DNA of 64,000 bases from contig NC_134085.1 in assembly GCF_000715075.1 (NCBI RefSeq), forward strand, positions 131,296,716 through 131,360,715. The letters are read 5' to 3'. This document shows positions 11,289 to 22,330 of the stretch, piece by piece; position 1 is the stretch's first letter, and each line of letters begins with the position of its first letter. The stretch comes from Nicotiana tabacum. Taxonomy: Eukaryota > Streptophyta > Magnoliopsida > Solanales > Solanaceae. The notes under the pieces were generated by a model that was given only the letters and a program-made list of their open reading frames with translations, was not told the DNA's origin and did no database searches. Both the position numbers and the translations under genes were made by a program.

Positions 11289-14060
11289 GGTTTCATTAGA
11301 CCCAGTGTTTTGCCTTGGGGCACACCGGTGCTATTTGTGAAGAAAAAGGATGGTTCGATGAGGATGTGCATTGATTACCAGGAATTGAACAAGGTGACGA
11401 TTATGAACAAGTACCCACTGCCGAGGATCAACGACTTATTCGACCAGCTTCAGGGTGCGAGGGTGTTTTCAAAGATAGATTTGAGATCTGGCTACCACCA
11501 GCTGAGGATTAGGGCGTCTGATGTCCCTAAGACAGCATTTCACACTCGGTATGGGCACTATGAGTTTTTGGTCATGTTATTCGGATTGACTAATGCCCCA
11601 GCAACGTTCATGGAGTTGATGAACCGAGTGTCAGACCTTATTTGGACTTGTTCGTGATAGTCTTCATTGACGATATTCTTATATACTTCCGCAGTCAGGA
11701 GGAGCATGAGCAGCACCTCAGAGCGGTTCTTCAGACCCTGAAGGATAGTCAGTTGTATGCTAAGTTCTCGAAGTGCGAGTTTTGGTTGAGTTCGGTCGCC
11801 TTCCTGGGTCATGTCGTATCAGCAGCAGGTATTCAGGTAGACCCGAAGAAGATAGAGGCAGTCAAGAACTGGCCTCGACCAGCTTCAGCTACGGAGATTC
11901 AGAGTTTCCTGGGGTTAGGAGGTTACTACCGTCGGTTCGTGGAAGGGTTTTCATCCATTGTAGACCCTATGACCAGATTGACCCAGAAAGGTGCTCAGTT
12001 CAGATGGTCAGACGAGTGTGAGGCGAGCTTTTAGAGGCTCAAGAAAGCTCTGACCATGACACCGGTGTTGGTTTTGCCCATAGGTTCAGGGGCCTTATAC
12101 AGTCTATTGTGATGCATTTCGTATTGGACTTGGTGCAGTGTTGATACAGGATGGCAAGGTCATTACCTATGCTTCGAGGTAGTTGAAGGTTCATGAGAAG
12201 AACTATCCAGTGCATGATTTGGAGTTGGCATCCATTGTTCACGCATTGAAGATTTGGAGACACTATCTGTATGGTGTGGAGTGTGAGGTGTTCACGGATC
12301 ATACGAGTCTTCAGTATTTGTTCAAGCAAAAGGAGTTGAATTTGAGGCAGAGGAGGTGGTTGGAATTGTTGAAAGATTATGACATCACTATCTTATATCA
12401 CCCGGGAAAGGCCAATGTGGTGGCCGATGCCTTGAATAGGAAGTCAGCCAGTATGGGCAGTCTTGCTTATATTCCGGTCGGTGAGAGACCGCTTGTTTTA
12501 GATGTTCAGGCTTTGGCTAATCAGTTTGTGAGGTTGGACATTTCTGAGCCTAGTCGAGTATTAGCTTGCACGGTCGCTCGTTCTTCGTTATTAGAGCGTA
12601 TCCATGATCGGCAGTTCGATGATCTCCATTTGTGTGTCTTGAGGGACACGGTGCAGCGTGGAGGTGCCAAGAAAGTGACCTTAGATGATGATGGTGTATT
12701 GAGATTGCAGGGGCGATTTTGTGTGCCCAATGTTGATGGGATTCGAGAGTTGATCTTAGCGGAGGCCCACAGTTCTCAGTATTCTATTCACCCAGGCGCC
12801 GCGAAGATGTATCAGGATTTGAGGCAGCACTATTGGTGGCGTAGAATGAAGAAAGACATTGTTGCATATGTGGCTCGTTGTTTGAACTGTCAGCAGGTTA
12901 AGTACGAGCATCAGAGGCCCGGTGGTTTATTTCAGAGGATTGAGCTTCCCGAGTGGAAGTGGGAGAGGATTACTATGGATTTTGTTACTGGACTTCCGAT
13001 GACTCGGAAGAAGTTTGATGCGTTTTAGGTTATTGTTGATAGGCTGACCAAGTCAGCGCATTTTGTTCATGTTGCAGCCACCTATTCGTCTGAAAGGTTA
13101 GCCGAGATTTATATCAGGGAGATTGTTCGCCTTCATGAGGTGCCTCTATCTATCATTTCGGATCGGAGTACGTAGTTTACCTCGCATTTCTAGAGAGAGG
13201 TTCAGCGAGAATTGGGCACCCAGGTTGAGTTGAGTACAGCATTTCATCCCCAGACGGACGGTCAGTCCGAGAGGACTATTCAGATTTTTGAGGACATGCT
13301 CCGAGCCTGTGTCATTGATTTTGGAGGCTCGTGGGACCAGTTTTAGCCTTTAGCAGAGTTCCCCTACAATAACAGCTACCAGTCCAGCATTCAGATGGCT
13401 CCGTATGAGGCGTTGTATGGTAGGCGATGTCGGTCTCCAGTTGGATGGTTTGAGCCGGGAAAGGCTCGATTATTGGGTACGGATCTGGTTCAGGAGGCCT
13501 TGGACAAGGTCAGGATTATTCAGGATAGACTTCGTACAGCTCAGTCCAGACAGAAGAGTTATGCAGACCGCAAGTTAGAGATGTTGCTTTCATGGTTAGT
13601 GAGCGGGTATTGCTCCGTGTATCGCCTATGAAGGGTGTGATTAGATTTGGGAAGAAGGGCAAGCTCAGCCCTAGGTTCATCGGTCCATTTGAGATTCTTG
13701 ATCGTGTGGGAGAGGTGGCTTATAGACTTGCCTTGCCACCTAGCTTGTCAGTTGTACATCCCGTGTTTCATGTATCTATGCTCCGGAAGTATCGCGAAAA
13801 TCCATCGCACGTGTTAGATTTCAGCACTGTCCAATTGGACAAAGATCTGTCATATGAAGAGGAGCCGGTGGCTATTCTAGACCGGCAGGTTCGACAGTTG
13901 AGGTCGAAGAGTTTTCCTTCGGTGCGTGTTCAATTGAGAGGTCAGCCTCCTAAGGCATCGACCTGGGAATCCGAGTCCGATATGCGGAGCCGTTATCCTC
14001 ATTTATTTCCCGACTCAGGTACTTCTTTCTTTTGTCCGTTCGAGGACGCGGTTGTTTTAG
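11289..14060 (+). pseudogene. Ty3/gypsy chromovirus pol: reverse transcriptase, RNase H, integrase, chromodomain-like tail
   Basis: The downstream half of the polyprotein broken at 586. Domains in order: reverse transcriptase (11289 to about 12000, catalytic FIDDIL near 11665), RNase H (about 12090-12420, [16 protein letters not shown] at the end), integrase zinc finger (about 12765-12900, with CLNCQQ), integrase core with the D, D, E region (about 12970-13320, FHPQTDGQSER near the Glu), then a C-terminal region with [15 protein letters not shown], typical of the chromodomain-bearing Tekay/Del group. Breaks: frameshifts near 11630, 12090 and 13575; stops at 12032-12034, 12180-12182, 13026-13028, 13173-13175, 13191-13193 and 13344-13346. 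Nearly all these stops are TAG. The element would have copied itself by reverse transcription and integrated near heterochromatin, but this copy is dead. Confidence 0.93.
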
Positions 14061-14070
14061 ATGTGGAGAA
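14061..14070 (+). other. Polypurine tract of the chromovirus
   Basis: ATGTGGAGAA lies immediately before the 3' LTR. It follows a CGAGGACG motif also present just before the LARD-1 polypurine tract, so the two element types share 3' junction sequence. Confidence 0.7.
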
Positions 14071-16914
14071 TGTGACGACCCAAAGGGGTCATCACCGTAA
14101 TTCTTCCTTGTTCCGTGCTTCCGAGGCCTTGAAAACCTCGCTTTTAGTTGCCTCGATATTGCGTGCGCAGTCCGGGCGCGAAGCCGGAAAGCTTTTATGT
14201 TGAAATATGCGAATTTTGTAAGAAATTTGATGAATTTTGATATGCATAATATTGACTTCGGTCAACATTTTGGGTAAACGGACCCAGACCTGTGATTCGA
14301 CAGTCCCGGAGGGTTCTAGAAAAATATGGGGCTTGGGCGTGTGCCCGGAATCAAATTCTGGGGTCCCAAGCCCGAGAAATGAATTTTTGTGTAAAATTGT
14401 TTTCTGAAATTAATTAAGGAAAATGAAGAAGAAAATTGATCAGAAAACTGTGGTATCGGGCTCGTATTTTGGTTCCGACGCCCGGTACGAGTCTTAAATA
14501 TGTTTTAAGCACTATCTGTAAAGTTTGGCTACAAACGGACGTCATATGACGTGTTTCGGACTAAAAATCGGGAATTTGAGTTTTATGAAAGTTGAGAGAA
14601 AATCATGTGTTTTGAGGCTTGATTCTATGTATATGATGTTATCTTGGCGATTTGATCGCACGAGTAAGTCCGTAAGATGTTTTAAGGTTGTGTGCATGTT
14701 TGGTTTGGAGCCCCGAGGGCTCGGGTGAGTTTCGAGTGGGGCCCGGGAGGTCTTAACTTAAAAAAATGCAGGTTCAGGTGTTGCAGGTCCGGCGCGGCCG
14801 TGGCCATTTCCGCGCGGTCCGCGCTGGCAGCCACGCGGCCGCGACACTTTTCTGTGCGGTCCGCGTGGTGGGGTTCAGAGGGGTTAGCCAGGTCGACCAG
14901 CACGGTCGCGCACTAAATCAGTGCGGTCCGCGCTGGGTGGGTTAAGAGGAAGCCCACTTCTTCCCTCCCTCAGCGCGGCCGCGGTGCATTTCTGTGCGGT
15001 CCGTGCCAGCCCCCAGTAGAAATGTATAAATTCGGGATTTTCAGTCATTTTTCCACTTTTCAAAAACCCAAAACCTAAGAGGCGATTTTCCAAACAATTT
15101 TTCTTCTCCAAAACGATTGGTAAGTGATTTCTAACTTTATTTCTTTATTCCTTAACGTCTTTTAACATAATTTCAACTTCAAATCAAAGATTTTCATGGG
15201 TGAAATTGAGTGTTTTGGGTAGAACCTAGATTTTCTACAAATGGAGAAGTTGGACCTCAATTTGGGGTCCGATTTCAAAACAAATCATATATTTGGATTC
15301 ATGGGGGAATGGGTAACCGGGTTTTGGTCTGAACCTCGAGTTTCGACCATGTGGGTCCAGGGGTATTTTTGACCTTTTGGGGAAAAACCTTGTAAAAATC
15401 TATTTTCATGCATTAGGAGTGATTCATTTAGTAATTATTAATGTGATTAAGTAACTTATGACTAGATTCGAGCGGATTGGTGGTGAAATCAAGAGGTAAA
15501 GCTATAATTGAGACTTGAGTGATGTTCAAGGCATCGAGGTAAGTGTTTGTTCTAACTTTGGCTTGAGGGAATAGGATTAGGATGTTATTTGCTACTTGCT
15601 AATGTGGAGTACGGTGTATAGGCATGGTGACGGTTATCTATGCACCGGAATCTAGCATGACCGTGAGTCTTAATTGCTTTTAATTCGAATAATGTGACAC
15701 AATCTCCTTGTTTACTTGATGAGTTTCATATAATGTGAACGATTGAGGTAGAATTGTGATTGGTGTACTTTTGGAGCGTTAGCTCGAACATGAATGTGTT
15801 AGTTGAGGAAGAAGTGATTTAAAAAGAGAATGTGTTGTGAGTACTCCCTTGCCGGGATGTGTAGACTGATATATACTCTCCCTTGTCGGGATATTTTGGG
15901 TTGTTAGTTGTACCCTTGTCGGGTTAAAGGTATTGAGTTGTTATCATCCCCTGAATGGGATCGTGTGGCACGCCGTCCACTTATATACTATATTATGGGA
16001 TCGTGTGGCACGCCGTCCACTTATATATGATATTATGGGATCGTGTGGCACGCCGTCCACTTATATATGATATTATGGGATCGTGTGGCACGTCGTCCAC
16101 TTATATATGATATTATGGGATCGTGTGGCACGCCGTCCACTTATATATGATATTATGGGATCGTGTGGCACGCCGTCCACTTATATATGATATTATGGGA
16201 TCGTGTGGCACGCCGTCCACTATATATATAAATATATATATATATATATTATGGAAACCAGAGTTTCTTCTGTTTATTTCCGATATTTCATTTTTATTTG
16301 TTACTCCCCGATAGCATGTCCCCTCCCAGTTTTACTTTGTATTATCTTGTTATTGTTTTCTTGCACTTGTTATATATATCTGTACAGGTTAATTGTGGTA
16401 GGTCCTGTCTAGCCTCGTCACTACTTCGCCGGGGTTAGGCCAGGCACTTACCAGCACATGGGGTCGGTTGTGCTGATGCTGCACTCTGTGCATTTTTGTG
16501 AACAGATCAGGGAGCAGCTTTCGGACCGCAGCAGTAGGACTTTTGGGAGCTATCTTCAGTCTAGGGACTCTCGAGGTAGCCTAGCTAGCATTCGCAGGCC
16601 GAAGTCCCTTTCCATCTTTTTCGTTTGTTTATCTTGTATCAGACAAACATGATGTATTTTCCTTTCAGACATTGTTTGTAGCATTCTGTTGTAGTCCGTG
16701 AGCTAGTGACACCAAACTCTGGGTAGCATTTTGGTTCAAACTTCCGCACTTTTGGTTTTCAGTTGTTTTAAATTTAAAGTCTTTTGCTTAGATTTTGTCT
16801 CGCTTATTATACTGTTGAAAGAAAGCAGGAAAGGTGTTTTAAACATTTGGTTTGCCTAGCTCCGATAGTAGGCGCCATCACGACACCCGATGGTGGAAAA
16901 TCCGGGTCGTGACA
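14071..16914 (+). repeat. 3' LTR of the chromovirus
   Basis: It starts TGTGACGACC right after the polypurine tract and ends GGGTCGTGACA, about 2.84 kb. It contains a GC-rich palindromic block with GCGGCCGCG words (about 14790-15005), a probable TATA at about 15024 (TGTATAAATTC) and a 40-bp tandem array near its 3' end. The matching 5' LTR lies outside the window, so target duplication and age cannot be read. Confidence 0.85.
15955..16226 (+). repeat. 40-bp tandem repeat, 6.5 copies
   Basis: Units beginning TCGTGTGGCACGCCGTCCAC start at 15961, 16001, 16041, 16081, 16121, 16161 and 16201, an exact 40-bp period with only a few substitutions. The array sits inside the chromovirus LTR. Such uniformity implies recent homogenisation. 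Confidence 0.95.
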
Positions 16915-17156
16915 TATATATATACACTATGCACTAAGTATAAGTGTATTAGGTAGTATTATATCGAATATATATATATATATAGCTTAAATAGAATTAA
17001 AATCCTAAATTTATACTACATATGTACATAATTTTAAATTGTATTATATATATATATATATATATATATAGCTTAAATTGAATTAAAATCCTAAATTTAT
17101 ACTACATATATATATAATTTTAAATTGAATTAAGAGTAATATAATTTTTTTAGAAA
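16915..17156. repeat. AT-rich tandem duplication with TA runs
   Basis: An 86-bp direct duplication: GCTTAAAT begins at 16985 and again at 17071, each followed by the same ~60 bp and separated by TA dinucleotide runs. It lies between the chromovirus LTR and the first CACTA-type subterminal motif. No gene is seen. Confidence 0.8.
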
Positions 17157-17250
17157 TAGCGACCAACTTTGGTCGCTATTTCTAAAAATTCAAAACTGAT
17201 TTACCTACCAAAATTGCGACCAACTGTGGTCGCTATTTTTAATTCCAGAC
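17157..17250. repeat. Left subterminal palindromes of CACTA 1
   Basis: Two copies of GCGACCAACTNTGGTCGC, at about 17160-17178 and 17217-17234, match the right-end motifs at 21386-21860. Confidence 0.8.
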
Positions 17251-17254
17251 TGTC

Positions 17255-17470
17255 AAAACCGGGATCCCCTCCCATTCTTTCTAAAAATTTCCCAAAATCT
17301 CTCTTTTCTCTCTCACACTCACACACTCAACCCCCCCTTCCAACTCCCAGCACCAGAGGCCCCACCCACGCCACCAACGACCACCGCCCAGCTGCCGCCG
17401 CCCCGTCGCCGTCGCCTCTGCCGCTGCTGCGTCTCTCTCCTTCTCCACCTCCTAAAAATTCTAGGTTAGA
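17255..17470 (+). promoter_or_regulatory. Pyrimidine- and GC-rich leader-like segment
   Basis: A CT-rich run (TCTCTCTTTTCTCTCTCACA) passes into a CCG-rich stretch and ends TTCTAGGTTAG, resembling a plant 5' UTR followed by an intron. It stands out in base composition from all surrounding DNA. Copies of the telo-box-like word CTAGGGTTT follow at 17583-17710. It may be the promoter and leader of the transposon gene, or of a captured host gene. No protein was recognised. Confidence 0.4.
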
Positions 17471-17734
17471 ATTACAATTTATATCTTTTGTGTAAGCTTA
17501 TAATGTTTTGTTTATTAGCTATGAATTAGTTTCAAATGACTAGTGTTTCAATTGATTATTTAACATTGTATTTTATAGAAACCTAGGGTTTAGGTTGTAT
17601 TTATCATTATTTAACATTTTATAAAAATCTAGGGTTTATAGAAATCTAGGGTTTATAGAAATGTTAACATTTTATTTAACTTTATTTAACATTTTATAGA
17701 AATCTAGGGTTTAGGGTATGGGTTGAATTTTTAG

Positions 17735-19800
17735 GATATAATCATAACTTGTGAATTGAACTTGTAGGATATAAATTGAAATTTTAGGATATGAGTTGAA
17801 TTTTTAGGATATGAATTAAAACTTTTAGGATATGAGTTGAACTTTTAGGAAATAAATTGAACCTTTAGCATATGTATTGAACCTTTAGGATATGACTTGA
17901 ACTTTTAGTTTATGTTTAAACTCGTAGGATATGAATATAACTTTTAGTTTTTAGGTTTTGTTCTTGTGAATTGAACTTGTAGGATATAAATTGAAATTTT
18001 AGGATATGAGTTGAATTTTTAGGATATGAATTGAAATTTTTAGGATATGAGTTGAACATTTAGGAAATAAATTCAACCTTTAGCATATGTATTGAACCTT
18101 TAGGATATGACTTGAACTTTTAGGATATGTTTAAACTCGTAGGACATGAATATAACTTTTAGTTTTTAGGTTTTATTCTTGTGAATTGAACTTGTAGGAT
18201 ATAAATTGAAATTTTAGGATATGAGTTGAATTTTTAGGATATGAATTGAAACTTTTAGGATATGAGTTGAACTTTTAGGAAATAAATTGAACCTTTAGCA
18301 TATGTATTGAACCTTTAGGATATGACTTGAACTTTTAGTTTATGTTTAAACTCGTAGGATATGAATATAACTTTTAGTTTTTAGGTTTTGTTCCTGTGAA
18401 TTGAACTTGCAGGATATAAATTGAAATTTTAGGATATGAGTTGAAATTTTAGGATATGAATTGAAATTTTTAGGATATGAGTTGAACTTTTAGGAAATAA
18501 ATTGAACCTTTAGCATATGTATTGAACCTTTAGGATATGACTTGAACTTTTAGGATATGTTTAAACTCGTAGGATATGAATATAACTTTTAGTTTTTAGG
18601 TTTTGTTCTTGTGAATTGAACTTGTAGGATATAAATTGAAATTTTAGGATATGAGTTGAATTTTTAGGATATGAATTGAAACTTTTAGGATATGAGTTGA
18701 ACTTTTAGGAAATAAATTGAACCTTTAGCATATGTATTGAACCTTTAGGATATGACTTGAACTTTTAGTTTATATTTAAACTCGTAGGATATGAATATAA
18801 CTTTTAGTTTTTAGGTTTTGTTCTTGTGAATTGAACTTGTAGGATATAAATTGAAATTTTAGGATATGAGTTAAATTTTTAGGATATGAATTGAAACTTT
18901 TAGGATATGAGTTGAACTTTTAGGAAATAAATTGAACCTTTAGCATATGTATTGAACCTTTAGGATATGACTTGAACTTTTAGGATATGTTTAAACTCGT
19001 AGGATATGAATATAACTTTTAGTTTTTAGGTTTTGTTCTTGTGAATTGAACTTGTAGGATATAAATTGAAATTTTAGGATATGAGTTGAATTTTTAGGAT
19101 ATGAATTGAAACTTTTAGGATATGAGTTGAACTTTTAGGAAATAAATTGAACTTTTGTGGATATGAATTGAACTTTTAGTTTATGTTTAAACTCGTAGGA
19201 TATGAATATAACTTTTAGTTTTTAGGTTTTGTTCTTGTGAATTGAACTTGTAGGATATAAATTGAAATTTTAGGATATGAGTTGAATTTTTAGTATATGA
19301 ATTGAAACTTTTAGGATATGAGTTGAACTTTTAGGAAATAAATTGAACCTTTAACATATGTATTGAACCTTTTGGATATGATTTGAACTTTTTGTTTATG
19401 TTTAAACTCGTAGGATATGAATATAACTTTTAGTTTTTAGGTTTTGTTCTTGTGAATTAAACTTGTAGGATATAAATTGAAATTTTAGGATATGAGTTGA
19501 ATTTTTAGGATATAAATTGAAATTTTAGGATATGACTTGAACTTTTGTGGATATGAATTGAACCTTTAGGATATAAATTGAACTTTTAGTTTATGTTTAA
19601 ACTCGTAGGATAAGAATTGATGAACTTTTAGTTTTTAGGTTTTGTTCTTGTGAATTGAACTTGTACGATATAAATTGAAATTTTACGATATGACTTGAAC
19701 TTTTTAGGATATGAGTTGAACCTTTAGGATATGACTTGAACTTTTGTGGATATGAATTGAAGGTTTAGAATATGAATTGAACTTTTAGTTTATGTTTTGG
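17735..19800 (+). repeat. 215-bp higher-order tandem array built from ~20-bp subunits
   Basis: The word GTGAATTGAAC or a variant occurs at 17751, 17966, 18181, 18396, 18611, 18826 and 19041 (exactly 215 bp apart each time), then 19237, 19452 and 19650 (196, 215 and 198 bp). Each unit is made of about ten degenerate ~20-bp subunits of the type TTTAGGATATGANTTGAACT. Units are nearly identical over the first seven periods and more rearranged afterwards. No coding potential is seen. The array lies within the CACTA element, perhaps in an intron. Confidence 0.95.
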
Positions 19801-19870
19801 AATTTTAGATTGCCGGAGGATTATTAGAAGAGGTTGATGACGTTATTAGACATGCAATAGAACTTCCACC

Positions 19871-20776
19871 AAGAATAACTAAGACACAGTACCTGGCAAA
19901 GTGTGCCTTTAATTGTTCTTCTCATTAGCGACAATGATGATGAGAAGGCAATGGCATGTGTTTCAAATAGTGATGGTGTAGGTAGGAATTTAGTATTTCC
20001 TAAGTAGATAAAAGAAGAGCTTATAGAGTAATTTTGTACTTCATTTTTCATGAGGAAAAGAAGTTTAATTGAGAGTGACAAGGTTGATGAAGACGGAATG
20101 TGTTCCGTTGGTCATGGCAGTTCCCATAAAACGGGGATCATAAGACTCTATGATGATAGAGATTATAGGAAGTTTTGTTCTAAATTTTCTTTCAAGTTTG
20201 ATCCGTACAAGCTTAATGTGATATTGGTGATATTTCTTCGGATTCAGACAATGATTTGACCGATAAAAGTATGGAAATGCTCTTAAAAAGAATTAAAGGT
20301 AAAATCTTTTCAGCATCCTTCTATACCAAGAAAAACGTTTTACTTTTAATTCTTTTTAAGAGCATTTCCATACTTTTGTCGGTCAAATCATTGTCTGAAT
20401 CCGAAGAAATATCACCAATATCACATTAAGCTTGTACTGATCAGACTTGGAAGAAAGTTTAGAACAAAACTTCATATAATCTTTGTCATCATAGAGTCTT
20501 ATAATCCCCGCTTTATGGGAACTGCCACGACCAACGGAAAACATTCCGTCTTCATCAACGTTGTCACTATCAATCAAACTTCTTTTCCTCTTGGAAAGTG
20601 AAGTAGATAATTCCACTATAACCTCTTTTATCTACATAGGAAATGTTAAAATCTTACCTACACCATCACTATTTTGAAACACATGTCGTTGCCTTCTCAT
20701 TATCATTGTAGCTATAGAGATCAACAATTGATCAAAGACACACCTTGTCAGGTACTGTATCCATGTTATTCTCTGT
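19871..20776. repeat. Long inverted repeat (two ~435-bp arms, 33-base loop) of a gene-like fragment
   Basis: The left arm (19871-20304) and right arm (20338-20776) are reverse complements, with a loop of about 33 bases. In a 120-bp stretch compared by eye there are about ten mismatches, so arms are roughly 90% identical. Each arm carries the same partial frame: KRSLIESDKVDEDGM on + at 20050-20259 and KRKRSLIDSDNVDEDGM on - at 20383-20616, both ending RLYDD...KFCSK. Both show the same reading-frame break before a segment that in another frame reads SSDSDNDLTDKSMEMLL. I do not recognise the protein. A transcript across both arms would fold into a hairpin of more than 400 bp, a potential small-RNA source. 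Function is inference. Confidence 0.9.
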
Positions 20777-20837
20777 ATCCAAGTTCATCCCGAGTAATAG
20801 TACCACGAGGATAATCACCAAAGCCACCAGACAGCTT

Positions 20838-21178
20838 TATGATGCCAATGAAGCAAGATGAGCTATTCAATGAAACTCGTATTGTAAAGAAGAAGAAAGA
20901 GACTGATTTAGAAAGGAGGGTCGAGCCTCGACTATATACATGTAAGTTTTTTACTTTTCATTAAGTATTTTGATTTACTTTTATATAAATTTTGAAATAC
21001 TAATTCAATATATATAATTTTTCATATAGGTTCGCTTCACATGCAGCTGACGTGGGGGAATTCATACGCAGTCAACCACCTAATGAATCGGGCGAGGCAA
21101 TCCAACTTTCGGACGAGGATGCTGAAAGAACACTCCTTGAGTACTTTATATACTTTGAACTAGACAAAAAAACTTAGT
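20838..21178 (+). pseudogene. C-terminal remnant of a Ptta/En/Spm-type plant transposase, two exons
   Basis: A frame starting near 20838 reads MMPMKQDELFNETRIVKKKK and continues to ERRVEPRLYT. It ends at GTAAGT (20942-20947), a consensus intron donor. After an AT-rich ~85-bp intron ending TATAG (about 21029), the second part reads RFASHAADVGEF and SGEAIQLSDEDAERTLLE, then soon stops. In the plant Ptta/En/Spm transposase family the C-terminal region has the order DELF-x-TH-x(1-3)-KK, a linker, then an acidic stretch before a conserved hydrophobic block, which this resembles. The location inside a CACTA element supports it. Most of the protein is missing, so it could not mobilise the element. 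Exon borders are my reading. Confidence 0.5.
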
Positions 21179-21385
21179 TCTATTGTGTTAGTTCTTTTTA
21201 GTTCGAATGGGCTTGTAATAAGCGTTAATTTAGTTTTGTTAGCTTAATGTGTTAGTTCTATTGATTGTTGCTTTTAATTGTTGTTGTTGTTGTTGCTGAC
21301 ATAAAATGCCTGTTTAGGATGTTTGGTAAGCTGGCAGGTGGTGTAGCTGCCAAAACAGGCAGTTTCTGCCAAAAATATACCAAGA

Positions 21386-21860
21386 AAGGCGACCAACTTT
21401 GGCCTCTATTTGGTCGCTTTTCCCTATAAAAAAATAATTTTCTGGGCAATAGCGACCAACCTTGGTCGCTACCTGCCCAGTTTCTATTAAAAAAAATACA
21501 ATTTCTGGAAATATAGCGACCAATGTTGGTCGCTTATCTTTAAAAAAAAAAATTCTTGAATTTAGCGACCAACTTTGGTCTCTATTGTCCAGATTTTAAA
21601 ATATAATATTTGGATTAGAGACCAAAGTTGGTCGCTTTCTAATGATTAATGATAAATTAAAAACAACGTATTTCATATGTAGAGACCAACTTTGGTCGCT
21701 AAATTTATATTATTAAATTAATATAGCGACCAAAGTTGATCACTAAAGTCAAAATCAGAATATTTGGCCATTTTAGCTTAGAGACCAAAGTTGGTCGCTA
21801 AACAAAAAGGGACCATCAATATAGCTACCAGGCGTGTTTGGTCGCTTTTTGTGGTCGCTT
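21386..21860. repeat. Right subterminal repeats of CACTA 1
   Basis: About ten copies of AGCGACCAACTTTGGTCGCT, partial copies and half-sites occur in both orientations, spaced every 30-70 bp. Dense short repeats beside the terminus are the normal transposase-binding region of CACTA elements. Confidence 0.9.
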
Positions 21861-21865
21861 TTTTC

Positions 21866-21881
21866 CGGATTTCTAGTAGTG
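21866..21881 (-). repeat. Right terminal inverted repeat of CACTA 1
   Basis: Read on the minus strand this is CACTACTAGAAATCCG. The 3 bases outside (TAT, 21882-21884) would be the target duplication, but no partner was found on the left. Confidence 0.8.
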
Positions 21882-21972
21882 TATGTAGATTCCCAATCTT
21901 TTTAGCTACTAATGTGGGACTTTGTTCACACATCCAACATTCTTCTTCTGAAATTACTAAATTTCCAGGTGG

Positions 21973-22330
21973 GTGGCACAGCACTGGCTGAAACTAATTA
22001 GACATTTGAGCGCTTTGGTTTCCACAGAACAACGAATAACAATGTGGCATTACCCCACAGAGATTGTCAAGTTGATAAAAAAAGAGTATAATATTGCATG
22101 GTACGTTACCGGCGGCACTAATCCTAAAGCCACCAGTCATGGTGCTCGGAAGGTGCTAGAGCTAAGACAGCCTAATGGTCATGATGTTATCAGCGTCTAT
22201 GTGCATTAAATACAAACATTACAAAGTCGGTATTGAAAAATAATGGAGCAGACGAGCAGTACTCTCCATTGAACCTCATATGTCTACGTTTTAAAGGCAT
22301 TTGTTTGAATTATGAAGTGGAGTATGCAGA
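21973..22330 (+). pseudogene. Unrecognised gene-like remnant in two frames
   Basis: A 78-codon frame (21973-22209) containing WHYPTEIVKLIKKEYNIAWY and GHDVISVYVH is followed in another frame by LKNNGADEQYSPLNLICLRF and KGICLNYEVEYAEA (to about 22330). The amino-acid composition looks protein-like in both and the second could continue the first after a frameshift. A TTTCCAG just before the first frame could be an intron acceptor. I do not recognise the family. It lies just outside the right end of CACTA 1 and is followed by repeat DNA, so it is most likely a decayed gene fragment; chance frames are possible. Confidence 0.3.

Larger units (their letters stand above)
17157..21881 (+). mobile_element. 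CACTA (En/Spm)-type DNA transposon 1
   Basis: The right terminus is clear: the last bases TTTCTAGTAGTG read CACTACTAGAAA in reverse complement, the standard CACTA end. Both flanks carry many copies of the palindromic subterminal motif GCGACCAACTTTGGTCGC (17160-17240 left, 21386-21860 right), which in this superfamily binds transposase. Inside are a pyrimidine/GC-rich leader, a 215-bp tandem array, a long inverted repeat and an exon pair resembling plant Ptta/En/Spm transposase. I could not find the left terminal CACTA with a matching 3-bp duplication, so the left end is truncated or displaced by the neighbouring LTR element. Orientation is taken from the transposase remnant. Confidence 0.75.

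Noticed and set aside
15955..16226. Regular 40-bp repeats as a CRISPR-like array
   Set aside because: Units are directly adjacent with no unique spacers, and lie in a plant LTR.
16925..16937. CACTA at 16925 as the left end of CACTA 1
   Set aside because: It matches the right terminus only for the first five bases, and the flanking 3 bp (ATA) do not match the right flank (TAT).
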